64,000 nucleotides of DNA from Orobanche coerulescens (taxonomy: Eukaryota > Streptophyta > Magnoliopsida > Lamiales > Orobanchaceae): assembly GCA_033398695.1 (NCBI GenBank), contig CM065802.1:166527965-166591964 (forward strand), in the 5' to 3' direction. Positions 1 to 10,935 of this stretch are shown in pieces. The translations under genes and the position numbers were made by a program. The notes below the pieces were generated by a model that saw only the letters and a list, made by a program, of their open reading frames with translations, searched no databases and had not been told where the DNA came from. Position 1 is the first letter of the stretch, and every line of letters starts with the position of its first letter.

Positions 1-1076
1 ATAGCATTCCGCGCGAGGTTATTTGGAGGAGCCTAGTAGAGAGGAGGGTGTCGTTGCCATTCGTTAGGGCGATCCAAGACATGTACTCCCAAGCTAGGAC
101 ATGCGTTAGGACCCCAGTTGGTGACACCCAGTATTTATCGGTTGGGATAGGGATACACCAGGGGTCGGCGCTAAGTCGTCTTCTCTTCGCTCTGATCCTT
201 GACGTCATTTCACGGGGGATACACGATGGCGTCCCGTGGTGCATGCTTTTTGCTGACGACATTGTGTTAGTGGCGGAGTCGAGGAGGGAGGTGAACTCGA
301 AGTTGGAGCTATGGAGGTCTAAGTTAGAATCCCAGAGTTTGTGTGTGAGCCGTTCTAAGACGAGTATATTTGGTGTAACTTTAGTGGTGAGGCCAACGAG
401 GAAGATGTAGAGGTAATGATTGCGGATCAGATCGTACCCCGTATGGATAAGTTCAAGTATTTGGGTTCGATCATTCAAAAGGAATGTAAGTGTGAAGATG
501 ATGTCACTCATTGCATCAAGGCGGGGTGGCTAAGGTGGAGAGCAGCGACAGGAGTCCTGTGCGACAAGAAAGTCCCTCTAAAGTTGAAGGGTAAATTCTA
601 TAGAGCGACAATCCGACCTACAATATTGTATGGCTCCGAATGTTGGGCGATGAAGAAGTCGCTTGAGAGCAAGTTGGAAGCGGCTGAAATGAGAATGTTA
701 CGATGGTCGTGTGGTCGCACAATGTTAGATAGAATCTCGAACGGGGTCTTCAGGAACGCGCTAGAAGTGGCGCCCATTTCAGCGAAAGTTAGGGAAGGGA
801 GATTGAGATGGTTTTGCCACATCCGCAGGAGGCAGGGATCTGCTCCAGTGAGGAGGGTCGAGAGTTTATTGGTTGTCGGGCAGAGGAGGATAGGAAGACC
901 GAGGAGGATGTGGGAGGAGCAGCTGAGATTAGATTTGAAGGCCTTAAACCTTTCCGAGACCATGACGGTTGATAGGTGCACTTGGAGGCGCTGATCGAGT
1001 TGTGGATTCTTTAGTTGGGAGTGGTGCTGTAGTTGAGAGCCTCAGGGTTGGGTTGTCTCGGTTATCTTTGACCTAG
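1..1076 (+). pseudogene. RTE reverse transcriptase, C-terminal part (broken)
   Basis: Open from base 1 to 410 with RT motifs [11 protein letters not shown] and [10 protein letters not shown] (catalytic Asp pair). One missing base near 360 (aagacgag where RTE has aagaccgag) shifts the frame. The correct frame resumes at 416 with DKFKYLGSII, GSECWAMKK and MLRWSCGRTMLDRI, typical of the RTE C-terminal region. A second discordance near 993 (gctgatcgag against gccagatcagag at 19697) ends the frame early, while unit 2 reads on to a stop equivalent to 1074-1076. Reverse transcribes the LINE RNA at the nicked target when intact; this copy cannot. Confidence 0.85.
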
Positions 1077-1452
1077 AGCTTTGCATTTTTACTTCTATTG
1101 TATATTTTATCCTATTGCCTTTTGCGTGGTGTATTTTTGACAGGGAGCTATGTGCGGAGTCAACACCTCTTCTGTTTGAGCAGCGTTCTTTGGGAGTGAA
1201 GTAGCCAAATACCTATTGGGTAAGTCCCATGTGGATTAAGCCATGGGCTCAGGTATGGTATTGAGCTTTTTCGAATCTTATGCTGCCCTTTGTATTTTTC
1301 ACGCAATATTTTGCTGTGCACTAAGCTGGGGGTCTTCACGGAAATAGCCTCCCTACCGTAATAAGTAGGGGCATAATCTGCGTACATCTTACCCTCCCCC
1401 AGACCCTGCTCTGTGCGGGATATACTGGGTATGTTTGGTTTAGTTTAGTTTT
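1..1452 (+). mobile_element. LINE-A, unit 1: 3' part of an RTE-type LINE
   Basis: The last part of a non-LTR retrotransposon, cut by the window edge. It encodes the end of the reverse transcriptase and the C-terminal region, then a ~370-bp 3' untranslated region ending in a pentanucleotide-like tail (gtttggtttagtttagtttt). The same 3' region and tail style occur in the full RTE copy at 15985-16388. No poly(A) tail is present, as is usual for RTE-type LINEs. The 5' target duplication cannot be seen. Confidence 0.85.
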
Positions 1453-1634
1453 ACCTTGGATGTTTCTTTGAGTTTTTTTTTTTTATAAATCTATATGCTA
1501 TATATTACTTTCCAAACAACATATAAATATAGTAGATTCGGTTAATAATAAGGGATAATTTTATGCTCAAAATAGGTCATTATCTTTTTTAATGAAACTG
1601 AATTACATAATCATTAATAAGTGATTCATCTTAA

Positions 1635-1669
<35 letters not shown>
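1453..1669. other. AT-rich flank with (AT)n, unit 1
   Basis: Anonymous AT-rich DNA between LINE-A and the G1 LTR, with a poly-T run near 1470-1490 and an (AT)n tract at 1637-1669. The (AT)n abuts the LTR start, so the 5-bp duplication of G1 (atata) lies inside it. The tract is about 10 bp longer than in unit 2. Nothing gene-like seen. Confidence 0.7.
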
Positions 1670-1673
<4 letters not shown>

Positions 1674-1737
1674 ATATCCGCAATTTGGATTTTCGGTACC
1701 TATTTTTGAGAGTACTGTTGCTGTCATTCTAAGTCAA

Positions 1738-1982
1738 TAGTGCACGCTACATCCAGGTGGATAACACGCGCTAAGGTGCTGTAGTTAGTCCATGCTACGG
1801 TTGTGGTAGCGCACGCTAACTGGTAGTTCGAGGCAGTCCAGAAGCTACTGGACTGGGTCTGGAGGTCTCGTTAGCGCACGCTAACTTTTGTGGTTAGCGC
1901 ACTTTAACTGTACGTTTTGGCAGAACGCTTGTTTTTTATGCTTCAATAGCGCACGCTAATCAGTGAAGATTAGCGCACGATA
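1738..1982 (+). promoter_or_regulatory. Near-palindromic TAGCGCACGCTA array in the G1 LTR (unit 1)
   Basis: About seven copies of a 12-bp near palindrome, TAGCGCACGCTA and variants (starting at 1738 and ending with tagcgcacgata at 1971-1982), irregularly spaced by 15-60 bp. Between them lies an interrupted inverted repeat, agtccag...ctggact, at about 1838-1853. The array sits directly upstream of the TATA-like palindrome, so it is placed like a U3 enhancer. Any function is inference. Confidence 0.6.
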
Positions 1983-1984
1983 AG

Positions 1985-2008
1985 TTGTCCAGTATATATA
2001 CTGGACAA
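1985..2008. promoter_or_regulatory. 24-bp perfect palindrome holding the TATA-like box of the G1 LTR (unit 1)
   Basis: Arms ttgtccagtata and tatactggacaa form a perfect 24-bp inverted repeat whose centre is TATATATA. A pyrimidine-rich stretch (gtttcctctcctctcgg) follows about 30 bp downstream, as expected near a transcription start. The same palindrome is at 20683-20706; the 3' LTR version at 48224-48247 is imperfect. Confidence 0.6.
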
Positions 2009-2686
2009 CAGTAATTTTTCACCATTTTCATTCGTTTCCTCTCCTCTCGGCAGGTCTAAGACGGGGGGCGACTAGGGTTTGGACTTCTGGCCGATTTCTA
2101 CTCCATCCAAGGTGTTTTGGAGCATCCTAGGTGATTATAACATCATCTAATCTATTGTTCTTCATCGGATCGAGTTATATTCCTTGATTCCCTAGAGTTG
2201 ACCTTTTTTGGAGTTTTGTTCTTGATTTCGTATTCCATCCGATTTTGATGAATCGATTGTTGTTAAATGTTGTTATTAAACTATGGATTGCATATCCACA
2301 TTTCGATTTGGAATTCTATTTTCATGTATTTGTCGGGTCGATTAGTGTTCTTGGCCGTTTTGGGGGAAATCCTTGAACTTTAGTCGTTTGTTCCTTGAAT
2401 TCAGCGGCTTTATGCCGTGATATGGAACTCATTATCATTGTTATTGTCGTTCGTAGTTTATTATTGCGGGTTGGCGTTCGGTGGAGTCGGTGGGTTCATA
2501 GTCGGTTCGTGCCATCCTACTTCGGTCGATTCTCCGCGTTTGTGATTATTCGAGACAAGTACCTTGTTCATACATTTCTTATTTTGTGGATATGATGATC
2601 GGTGATCGTTTTGGTGTGTTTGTTTGGTTGTTTGGAACGAACTTTCAAAAGATTCTGTTTAGCCTCGTTAAAGGCTCTCTTTCAGA

Positions 2687-3624
2687 CCATTAGTCATCGT
2701 TTATTTTTGAAGAACCGATCTGTTGCTTGAATAACGGATCTGTTACTTTCTTCACTACTCCACAAGAACTTTCTTGCAAAGAACGGATCTGTTGCTTGAA
2801 TAATTATCATCAGTTCAGCTTTTTTAGTTTATTTATTTATTCAGTTGGATTTTTGTCGGGCCCTGTGAAGGTTGACGAAGCGCTGTGAGGATGAATCCTT
2901 TTCCCCTCGGGCGGCGGAAGTCTCTAGAATTTGAGAGTGACGAAGTACTGGGGGGCGTCTTCTGCTGTCTTTCACGACTCGTTTCGCGATTATTACGGCG
3001 TCCCTTCATCTGAGCTGTTCTGGTTTGCGATTTATCTGTGAATCAGGTTCTCGAATTTTCGCAATTGTTCAGCCCAGAGAAAGTTCAGCCCTCCATGGGC
3101 TTCTGTCTAGTTTCGTGAGTTGTGGTTCTATTGCTGCGAATTTGTTCTGGTTCAGTTAGTTTTGGGTGCGGACGTGTTCTGGTTCCTTTTTGGTTTTGTT
3201 TCGCCGCTCTGATTCTTCCAATTGTTCTCGTGGAGTTTCCCTTTATTTAACCTGAGTTTTGGAGCTTGTTGACATCTCTGGCCGGCGTATCGCCGGAAGA
3301 ATAACATTTCACCACTGCATTCATCCCTCCCCGTTAATCTAACAGTAGTATTGGATTTTAGCTATCTGTTTTGCAGGGTGGTGTCTAGGAGTCGCTCGGT
3401 TTCCAGCTCCTGCGGCTTCTCCTCCTCCAAGGCGTGTCGAAGTCTGGTATCATTGTACTTTTCTGTTAAATATCATTTTCGTCAGCTATATATCTACTAC
3501 CTATTGTGATTTGTATGCGGTTTGCTTGCTTTTAAATTGTCTTTCTCATTCTCATCATATTTTCATTTTTGTCTTCACTACCTCATTTTATTTTTCGTAG
3601 TCCGTTTGTGTTCTGTGTTGGTCG
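2687..3624 (+). other. RTE 5' untranslated region (unit 1)
   Basis: About 940 bp between the left target duplication and the ORF start, with no coding signal. Identical by eye to 21384-22321. The repeated element acggatctgttgcttgaata occurs near 2715-2735 and 2781-2801. It should hold an internal promoter because LINEs carry their own, but no specific motif can be named. Confidence 0.6.
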
Positions 3625-6509
3625 ATGTCGCGCTGTTTGCGGGTTGGTAGTTGGAATTTAGGTACCTTATCGGGTAAGCTTTTGGAGCTTGTGGATGTTT
3701 TGGGTAAGAGAAGGGTTGATGTGGCTTGTATTCAGGAGACTAGGTGGAAGGGGGCGCAGTCCAGGGAGGTGAACGGTTATAAATTGTGGTATTCAGGCCT
3801 TGCTAACTCGAGCAATGGTGTGGGCATTCTTTTGTCTAAGGAGCTTAAGGACAACATCGTGGAAGTGAAGAGGTGTAATGATAGGATTATGTCCGTTAGA
3901 GTGGTGGTTGGGGAGAAGGTGGTTAATGTGGTTTGTGCGTATGCCCCACATGTTGGTTTGGTTGTGCTTGATAAGGAAGCTTTTTGGGTCTGTTTAGATG
4001 AGTTGGTTGGGTGTATTCCGGACGATCAATTTATTATTTTGGGGGGCGATTTCAATGGGCACATTGGTGAGGGGGTGGATGGTTATCATAGTGCGCATGG
4101 GGGTTTCAGCTTCGGAGTTAGGAATGCAGGAGGTTCCGCACTGCTGGAGTTTGCCACTGCGCATGAGTTGGTAATTGCTAACTCTGTTTTTCAGAAGAGA
4201 GCTGAGCACCTCATCACCTTCAGTAGTGGGGGGCACAACACACAAATTGACTACCTTTTTTTGCGCAGTCATGATTCTAGGGTGTGCGTGGACTGCAAGG
4301 TGTTCCGGAGCGAGGCATGTGCTTCTCAACACCGGCTGCTGGCTATGGATTTATCCATGGGAGGTCATGTTGTTAGCAGGGTTAGAGAAGCTAGACCTAG
4401 GATTCTCTGGAAGGATCTGAAGGGTGAGAAGACGACAGTACTCAAGGAGTCTCTGACCCGCGAAGGAGGTTTTTTGCGTACGGGTGATGCTAACCTTATG
4501 TGGACCAGCATGGCCAATTCTATTAGGAGAGTGGGCGAGAAGGTGGTAGGGGTTTCTTCGGGCAGGTCTAGTGGACCTAGGGAGGCTTGGTGGTGGAATG
4601 AGGAGGTCCAAAACAAGGTTAAGTCAAAACAAGCGCTATTTAAGGAGCTTTTGTCGGTTAGTGCTGGGGAGGAGAGAATCTTGAAGATTGTAGCGTATAA
4701 GGTGGCGAAAAGAGAGGCTAAGAAGGCAGTGGCTAAGGCTAAAGGTGAGGCTTACGAGGAGATGTACAAGCGCCTAGACACCAAACAAGGAGCGAATGCT
4801 ATTTTTAAACTAGCGAAAGCTAGGGAAAGAGGGCGGCGCGACCTGGGTCCCGTTAAGTTTATTAAGGATGATTTGGGCCAAGTGTTAGTGAACGAAGTGG
4901 CTATTAAGGAGCGGTGGAATAGGTATTTTTTCGAACTTTTCAATGAGGCTAGAGGTAGTGACTCGGTGGTGCAAGGAGTTAGTCTATCTTCTGCTCGTTC
5001 GTTTAGTTCCTGTGAGAGCATCAGCAAGGAGGAAGTAAAGGGTGCCCTAATGAATATAGGTAGAGCTAAGGCTGTAGGTCCGGATCAGATCCCTATTGAG
5101 GTGTGGCTTTGTCTGGGGGAAGTCAGAGTTCAGTGGCTAGTAGAGCTATTCAACATCCTCCTCAGAGGTTCTAAGATGCCGACAGAGTGGAGGCATAATC
5201 ATCGTGCCTTTTTCAAGAACAAAGGCGATGCTCGAGTTGTAGTAACTATAGGTATTAAACTCCTCAGTCATACTATGAAACTTTGGGAAAGAGTGGTGGA
5301 ATGCAGGGTTAGAAGAGAAGTTGAGATCTCAGAGAACCAATTTGGCTTCATGCCGAGGAGGTCCACGACTGAGACCATTCATATCGTCAGACGCCTTATG
5401 GAGAAGTTTAGAGAGCGGCGTAAGGACCTCCATATGGTGTTCATAGATCTAGAGAAGGCTTATGATAGCATTCCGCGCGATGTTATTTGGAGGAGCCTAG
5501 TAGAGAGGAGGGTGTGGTTGTCGTTCATTAGGGCGATCCAAGACATGTACTCCCAAGCTAGGACGTGCGTTAGGACCCCAGTTGGTGACACCCAGTATTT
5601 TCCGGTTGAGATAGGTCTACACCAGGGGTCGGCGCTAAGCCCTCTTCTCTTCGCTCTAATCCTTGACGTCATTTCGCGAGGGATTCAAGATGGCATCCCG
5701 TGGTGCATGCCTCTTGCTGACGACATTGTGTTAGTGGCGGAGTCGAGGAGGGAGGTGAACTCGAAGTTGGAGCTTTGGAGGGCTAAGTTAGAATCCCAGG
5801 GCTTGCGTGTGAGCCGGTCTAAGACCGAGTATCTCTGGTGTAACTTTAGTGGTGAGGCCAACGAGGAAGATGTTGAGGTAATGATTGCGGATCAGATCGT
5901 ACCCCGTACGGATAAGTTCAAGTATTTGGGTTCGATCATTCATAAGGAAGGTGAGTGTGAAGATGATGTCACGCATCGCATCAAGGTGGGGTGGCTAAGG
6001 TGGAGAGCAGACAGGAGTCCTGTGCAACAAGAAACTCCCTCTAAAGTTGAAGGGTAGATTCTATAGAGCGACAACCCGACCTGCAATGTTGTATGGCTCC
6101 GAATGTTGGGCGATGAAGAAGTCACTTGAGAGCAAGTTGGAAGTGGCTGAAATGAGAATGTTACGTTGGTCGTGTGGTCGCACAATGTTAGATAGAATCG
6201 CGAACGGGGTTTTTAGGAACGCGCTGGAAGTGGCGCCCATTTCAAATGGGGTTAGGGAAGAGAGATTGGGATGGTTTGCCACGTCCGCAGGAGGCGTGCT
6301 TCGTCCGGTGAGGAGGGTCTAGAGTTTATTGGTTGTCGGGAGAGGAGGAGAGGCACCGAGGAGGACATGGGAGGAGCAACCGAGATTAGATTTGAAGGCC
6401 TTAAACCTTTCCGAGACCATGATCATGATAGGTGCGCTTGGAGGCGCGAGATCGTAGTTGTGGATTCTTTTGTAGGGAGCGGTGTTGTAGTTGAGAGCCT
6501 CAGGGTTAT
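3625..6509 (+). pseudogene. RTE polyprotein: AP endonuclease + reverse transcriptase (broken, unit 1)
   Basis: Start ATG at 3625. It reads 810 codons and stops at 6057, because unit 1 has agcagacagg where unit 2 has agcagcgacagg. Endonuclease motifs by residue: SWN 9-11, QET 37-39, YAP 106-108, GDFN 141-144, QIDY 207-210 and SQHRL 234-238. RT motifs: [16 protein letters not shown] (Asp 608), HQGSALSPLL and LADD (Asp 699-700), where most relatives have FADD. The C-terminal part continues in other frames to the copia at 6510. Two more differences from unit 2 near 5200-5255 alter the RT fingers. The protein would nick target DNA and prime cDNA synthesis there. Most breaks coincide with CAG/CTG sites and may be consensus errors. 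Confidence 0.9.
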
Positions 6510-8472
6510 TGTTAGGAGTATGCCCTCGAATGCCACTCAGAGGTTGTTGAGTGAGGGCATTGTACTTGTAATTATGTAAACCATTTATATAAGGCAGATG
6601 AATGTTTCTTTATTTACTGGTAGTTACTGGCATTCCTAACTCGTAAATAAACATATAGAAACTAGTCCGTGTATTTGAGAGCAAAACGTTCCACTCCTTA
6701 TTTGATAAGTGTGTCTGCAATGGAAATGTTTATAGCTCTAATACTTAATCGTCGCAAAGTCGATGAAACTTGATCGGGCGTTAAGTTTATGTGAAGACTT
6801 GTATGACGTGTTCTTTGACATGGAGAGTGCCTGTCGAACACTAATGGTTAGTGGGAGCACACGTTATAGGTATGCTTATTAGATTAGTATACTCGAACCG
6901 ACTCACCTCGATTCGTCACACGGATTTCACTCCGGATACCAATGACGGAATCGAAAGGTTGTGATAGGTATTCGTGAACCTTCGACTTGAGGATTTAGTA
7001 GGGATGTGCTTGTGACGTCAAGATTTTCATTAGAGTAGTTCGACCTCGTAAACCGGAAGGCGGGGTCAACTCGACGTGCATCTTGACGGCAAGTAGCAGT
7101 GTCCTACCGAATACCAAGATAGAATTCTTTCTCCCGTTAGTGAACGGGTTATATATCCTATGCGGTTATTGGCGATGAGATCATAAGTCTTTGGCCAAAG
7201 CATTGGAGCTAGTGTATTAGATACACGAGAGCTCGATGATCTCGATTTGCATTAACGCATGCATAGCGTCAAGCAGATAGGGTTTGACCGACCGTGACCC
7301 TATAACTTGATCGGGATATTTGAAAGAAGGGTTTATACGTATACCGGTATTCACGATGTAATGGTTCTTGAATGATCCCAATCATTCGTTCTCGATCGGG
7401 TGCAGTGTAGGCCACCAGCCGGCTAGGTGGTGCTACTACTCTTTGGTTCCTCCCATTGCCGATCGAGACGGACCTACCGAGTCGCGCATTAGGATTGACG
7501 ACGGAATGAATTAAGCTAATTCTCTCATTATGAATATTAGATATTGGATATCTAATTTGGGACATCGGATGTTTAAATCGATTTATCGGATAAATTGATT
7601 TACGGCTTAATGGATTAAATATATCACCGGGTGATTAATTTAATTCATGAATATAATTATTTCTTGGAGAAATTAGTTATGTTATTATGTATTTGATATG
7701 ATTAATTAATTAGATTAATTAATTAATATAAATACATCGAACGGAATCGAGTTTATCTGTTTGGACTCACGGAGTCCGAAACGAACCGAACTCTTCGATT
7801 CCCTTCTAGATGGCCGCCCTTTCCACCAAGCTTCATCTTGTCTTTTGTCTCCATTTTTAAATGGAGGACAATGACTTGTGGGGTGACCACTCATGTGAAT
7901 GAGTTGTATGGTTTGGTTGAAAGTGTATAAAGAAAGAAAAGGAAGACTAATCAAACTTACTTGCTTCTTGGCATCATACGGTTCTAGTGGGATAGGAAAG
8001 AGAGAGAAAAGTTCTTTCTCAAAGTCTTCTTCTTCTTCATATGTTCTTGGTGATTCTTGGAGAAAAATCAAGAAATTAAAGAGAGAAAGTGAGTTATACA
8101 CTTAGAGTGTTGTAATCACAAATCAATAGCTTCATCACCTAGCTCTAGCCGTATCCTTGGAGGATAGCAAGGTGATTGTCGTTCCGGCGTTTCTCCGGCG
8201 CGTGACAAGTAGAGACGGTGCTTTCGGCATTGGATCGCTCAAGGGCTTGGAGCGGAATAGATTCAGAGAGATCAAGCAAAGCTTGCGAATAACTCAAGAG
8301 AAGGTTATCCATTTAATCAACGGACTACGAGGGTATGTTTCTCGTATCTCTTGTATTTCGCTTTTGATATTCGTATATACGTAGCTCGATCGATCCTCGT
8401 AGGGATCGGATCGAATTAATTTTCGCTTTACCGCTCCGCCGGGCCTTCGCTTTTAGGCACCGAATCCCAACA
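6510..8472 (+). repeat. Copia copy A 5' LTR
   Basis: 1963 bp, TG...CA ends. Nearly identical to 14022-15984, 25216-27186 and 32748-34711. The differences are concentrated at CTG/CAG/CCG positions (for example cttgatcggg against cttgactggg), so true divergence is very low and the insertion looks young. A direct gccctcgaatgcc/gagggcatt inverted pair lies at the start. Confidence 0.9.
7926..7931 (+). promoter_or_regulatory. Candidate TATA box of the copia LTR
   Basis: gtgtataaagaaag lies about 1.4 kb into the LTR, followed by a CT-rich stretch (tcttcttcttcttcat) about 100 bp downstream, a common layout around a plant start site. Other AT-rich candidates exist (7718-7735), so this is a weak call. 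Confidence 0.3.
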
Positions 8473-10112
8473 AAGGGTATCGGAGAGTAGGTCTTGCGAT
8501 CGTATATACGATATTAGCATTTGGAATGCTTGATTAGATGGTGAATGATTTGGAATCATTTTAGTCATAATCGTGGTATATATTTTTACGTTCGTTGTAG
8601 TTATATTTTTCGTAAGTTTATGTCTAAATATAAATCTTAATTTCTTGGAAATATGATTTATATTGAAGATATGAATGTTGAAAATATTGATATTGATATC
8701 CGGTCGAAAATCGAGCTCGAATCGTCGCTTGACGATTTTTCGGACAAAGGGCGTGTTGTCGCTGTGGTGACTCGGCCGTTCCGTGACACGGCCGTGTCGT
8801 AGCCCTCGTGCCATCGCCAGCAGACCCGACCGTGTCGAGACACGGCCGCGTGCCGGCACCGCCGATCGTGATCGCCATGCCAGTATGTCTGCGGCATGCC
8901 GTCACGGCATGACTCGGCCATGGCAGCCAATTTCGCCCGGCTCGATTTTTTCGTATTCTTGAAAATTAATCTCCCGCATGTTAAATTGATTTAATATGAT
9001 TAAAATGATTTATGGTATTTCATTTTATAAGGGAAATTTGATTAATTGGAATATTTATGGTCGATCAATTATTTTGAACGTTATCATATTACCGATTGTG
9101 TGAATCGATTGGATCGGTTCAATTGTTGATTGGATCAATGTATCTCTACGCTTTCCATTTATATAGTATTTATTGATGAATGCTTTTGAATGGGGATGTG
9201 GTTCGTGGACTTAGATTTGAATCGCTCGCTTTATTCGATTGGGTTGTAAAGGCCGTTTTGAGCCTATTTATTTTACTAGAAATGTTTGTATCTAGGATGC
9301 AATTTTCAATGTAAAATTTATATGTAATGACGAAGACCGGAGGAAGATCCATTTCGAGAAGACGAAGATTCAAGACGAAGACTTGTAATTAGATTACGAA
9401 GTTTTTGTTTTCTAGAACGGTCCATGAACCACATGTTGGTAGCAACTAGGTTGTGAATGGTTGTTTCATATTGTATGAATGCCACAAACGCGCTAATATG
9501 ATTAATGTGCAAAGTGTAACGTTAATCGCGAAAATTCTCCCACTATAAATAATTAAGTTTATAAGGTTTCAAGGTTTTCCTTCCTCCATCGAGTTTTCGA
9601 AATTGAAATCCAAACCGGATGTGCTATGCTTCCGAGTTATCGGGGTGGTCGTCGGGAGGACGGATAAATTACCGGGAGTGCATCGATGCCTTTGGTTGGA
9701 GCAAATTTTATCCCTAGAAACCCGATAGGTTGCCGGATAAGATTCAATTGTGAAACCGATTTGCGTCGATGGTATAAACTTAACTTGTTCACGAACCATA
9801 GAAATCGTATAGGTTGAGGGAGTGAACAAGGGGAAAAAGAAGATCGAATCATCCATTAGATGGGTTGGTGTTGACACTACTTTATGAAAATTAATAGACT
9901 AGAAACCCGGTTGCCCTCTATTAAGATTTATAAAGAACTCGATCACCACTATGAAGTAGAGCGACGATACTTAGGATATCACATGGGAGTGTGTTATTCC
10001 GATAAAAATAGTGGGAGCCGGGTAACAAGAATAGAAAAGACCTTAATTCTATACTCGAACATAATATAACAAGTCACTAATTAACTGCTATACTTAATGC
10101 ATAAATCTCAAT
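8473..10112 (+). other. Copia copy A leader with PBS remnant
   Basis: 1.64 kb between the LTR and gag, unusually long. It begins with a damaged primer binding site (aagggtatcggagag; copy B has tggtatcggaga, close to the tRNA-iMet site TGGTATCAGAGC). It holds a short GC-rich island at 8700-8940 with palindromic GACACGG/CCGTGTC words in otherwise AT-rich DNA. No convincing ORF. Confidence 0.65.
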
Positions 10113-10935
10113 ATGACAATGAATCCACTCGCAATTCTACTCAAAAGAACACCTTAATGGGACCTAACTTTGTGGATTGGCTACGCAATCGATGATTGTC
10201 CTCGCATAGAGGCACCGGGATACGTCTTGAGACGGACATTCCGGCGCCTCGTGGCGGACCCGAGCCAATCAGAAGAGATTGAAACCACGAAAAGTGGGTT
10301 AAGGATGACGTGAAAGTCCGTGCTTATATGATGGCTTCCATGTCTAATGAGCTTCAGAGAGCTCATGAGAAAATGACTTCGCTGGCGCATTCTATCTCAC
10401 TTAACCGAGCTTTATGGTGAGCACGCAGAATCGCTAGATATGAGATATCCAAGCAATCGCTCGGTGCAAGGATGAAGGAAGGTGAGAAGGTTGGGGAACA
10501 CGCCTCAAAATGATATCCATGATCGAGAGATTGGAGGCTCTTGATTTGAAAATGGATACTTCTCCAAACCGACCTTATCCTACAGCCTCTCCCCGATTCC
10601 TTCTCACGCTTGTTATGAACTTCAACCGCAATGAGATTGCATGTAACTTAGCCGGGCTAATGAACAACCGGTGACCGCTCGCCTCGGATGAAGACCCCGC
10701 GGATGAAGGAGTCTCGCACTTGTGATTTCTTCCTGACTTCTAAGTCTAAGAATAAGAAGAAAAAGACCAAGAAGCGGATCGACCACAAGCTAAGGACCTT
10801 AAGGGTAAGGGCAAGGCCCCGATGGTTCCAAAGAACAAGAAGAATAAGGATGCTTGTCTCAAGTGCGGTGGTGAGCCGGGCCACCGGGCTAGAGACTGTC
10901 CGATTCTTCATGGCACTTCGTGCATGTAACTTTTA
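10113..10935 (+). pseudogene. Copia gag, copy A (frame-disrupted)
   Basis: Starts with MTMNPLAIL at 10113, the usual N-terminus of copia gag with a UBN2-type body, and ends with a CCHC zinc knuckle near 10858-10905. Frames change many times; compared with copy B almost every break is at a CTG or CAG (for example cttcgctggcgcattc here, cttctgctaggcagattc at 29125). The zinc knuckle has one extra codon (five residues between Cys 2 and His). Codes for the capsid that packages element RNA when intact. Confidence 0.8.

Larger units (their letters stand above)
1670..2686 (+). repeat. G1 gypsy LTR, first part, unit 1
   Basis: Starts TGTAATATCCGCAATTTGG, the terminus shared with 47487 and 63193. It is collinear with the 3' LTR at 47966-48920 but lacks about 440 bp that the 3' LTR has near its start (47514-47960). 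It holds the palindromic motif array and a TATA-like site. It is interrupted at 2686 by the RTE LINE and resumes at 16389. Confidence 0.85.

Noticed and set aside
598..981. 127-codon minus-strand frame opposite the RTE C-terminal region (also 19304-19687)
   Set aside because: Shadow of the conserved plus-strand RTE protein, whose motifs are clear.
1637..1669. (AT)n as a regulatory or replication element
   Set aside because: Simple microsatellite whose length differs between units; nothing beyond that can be supported.
2395..2595. 66-codon frame in the G1 LTR (also 21092 and 48635)
   Set aside because: Hydrophobic, short, inside LTR sequence downstream of the TATA box; kept in copies only through shared descent of the LTRs.
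7715..8101. 128-codon minus-strand frame in the copia 5' LTR, also in the other LTRs (15312-15608, 26477-26815, 33960-34199)
   Set aside because: LTR copies are nearly identical, so repeated occurrence is not evidence of selection; no recognisable domain, and the ends differ with single-base changes.
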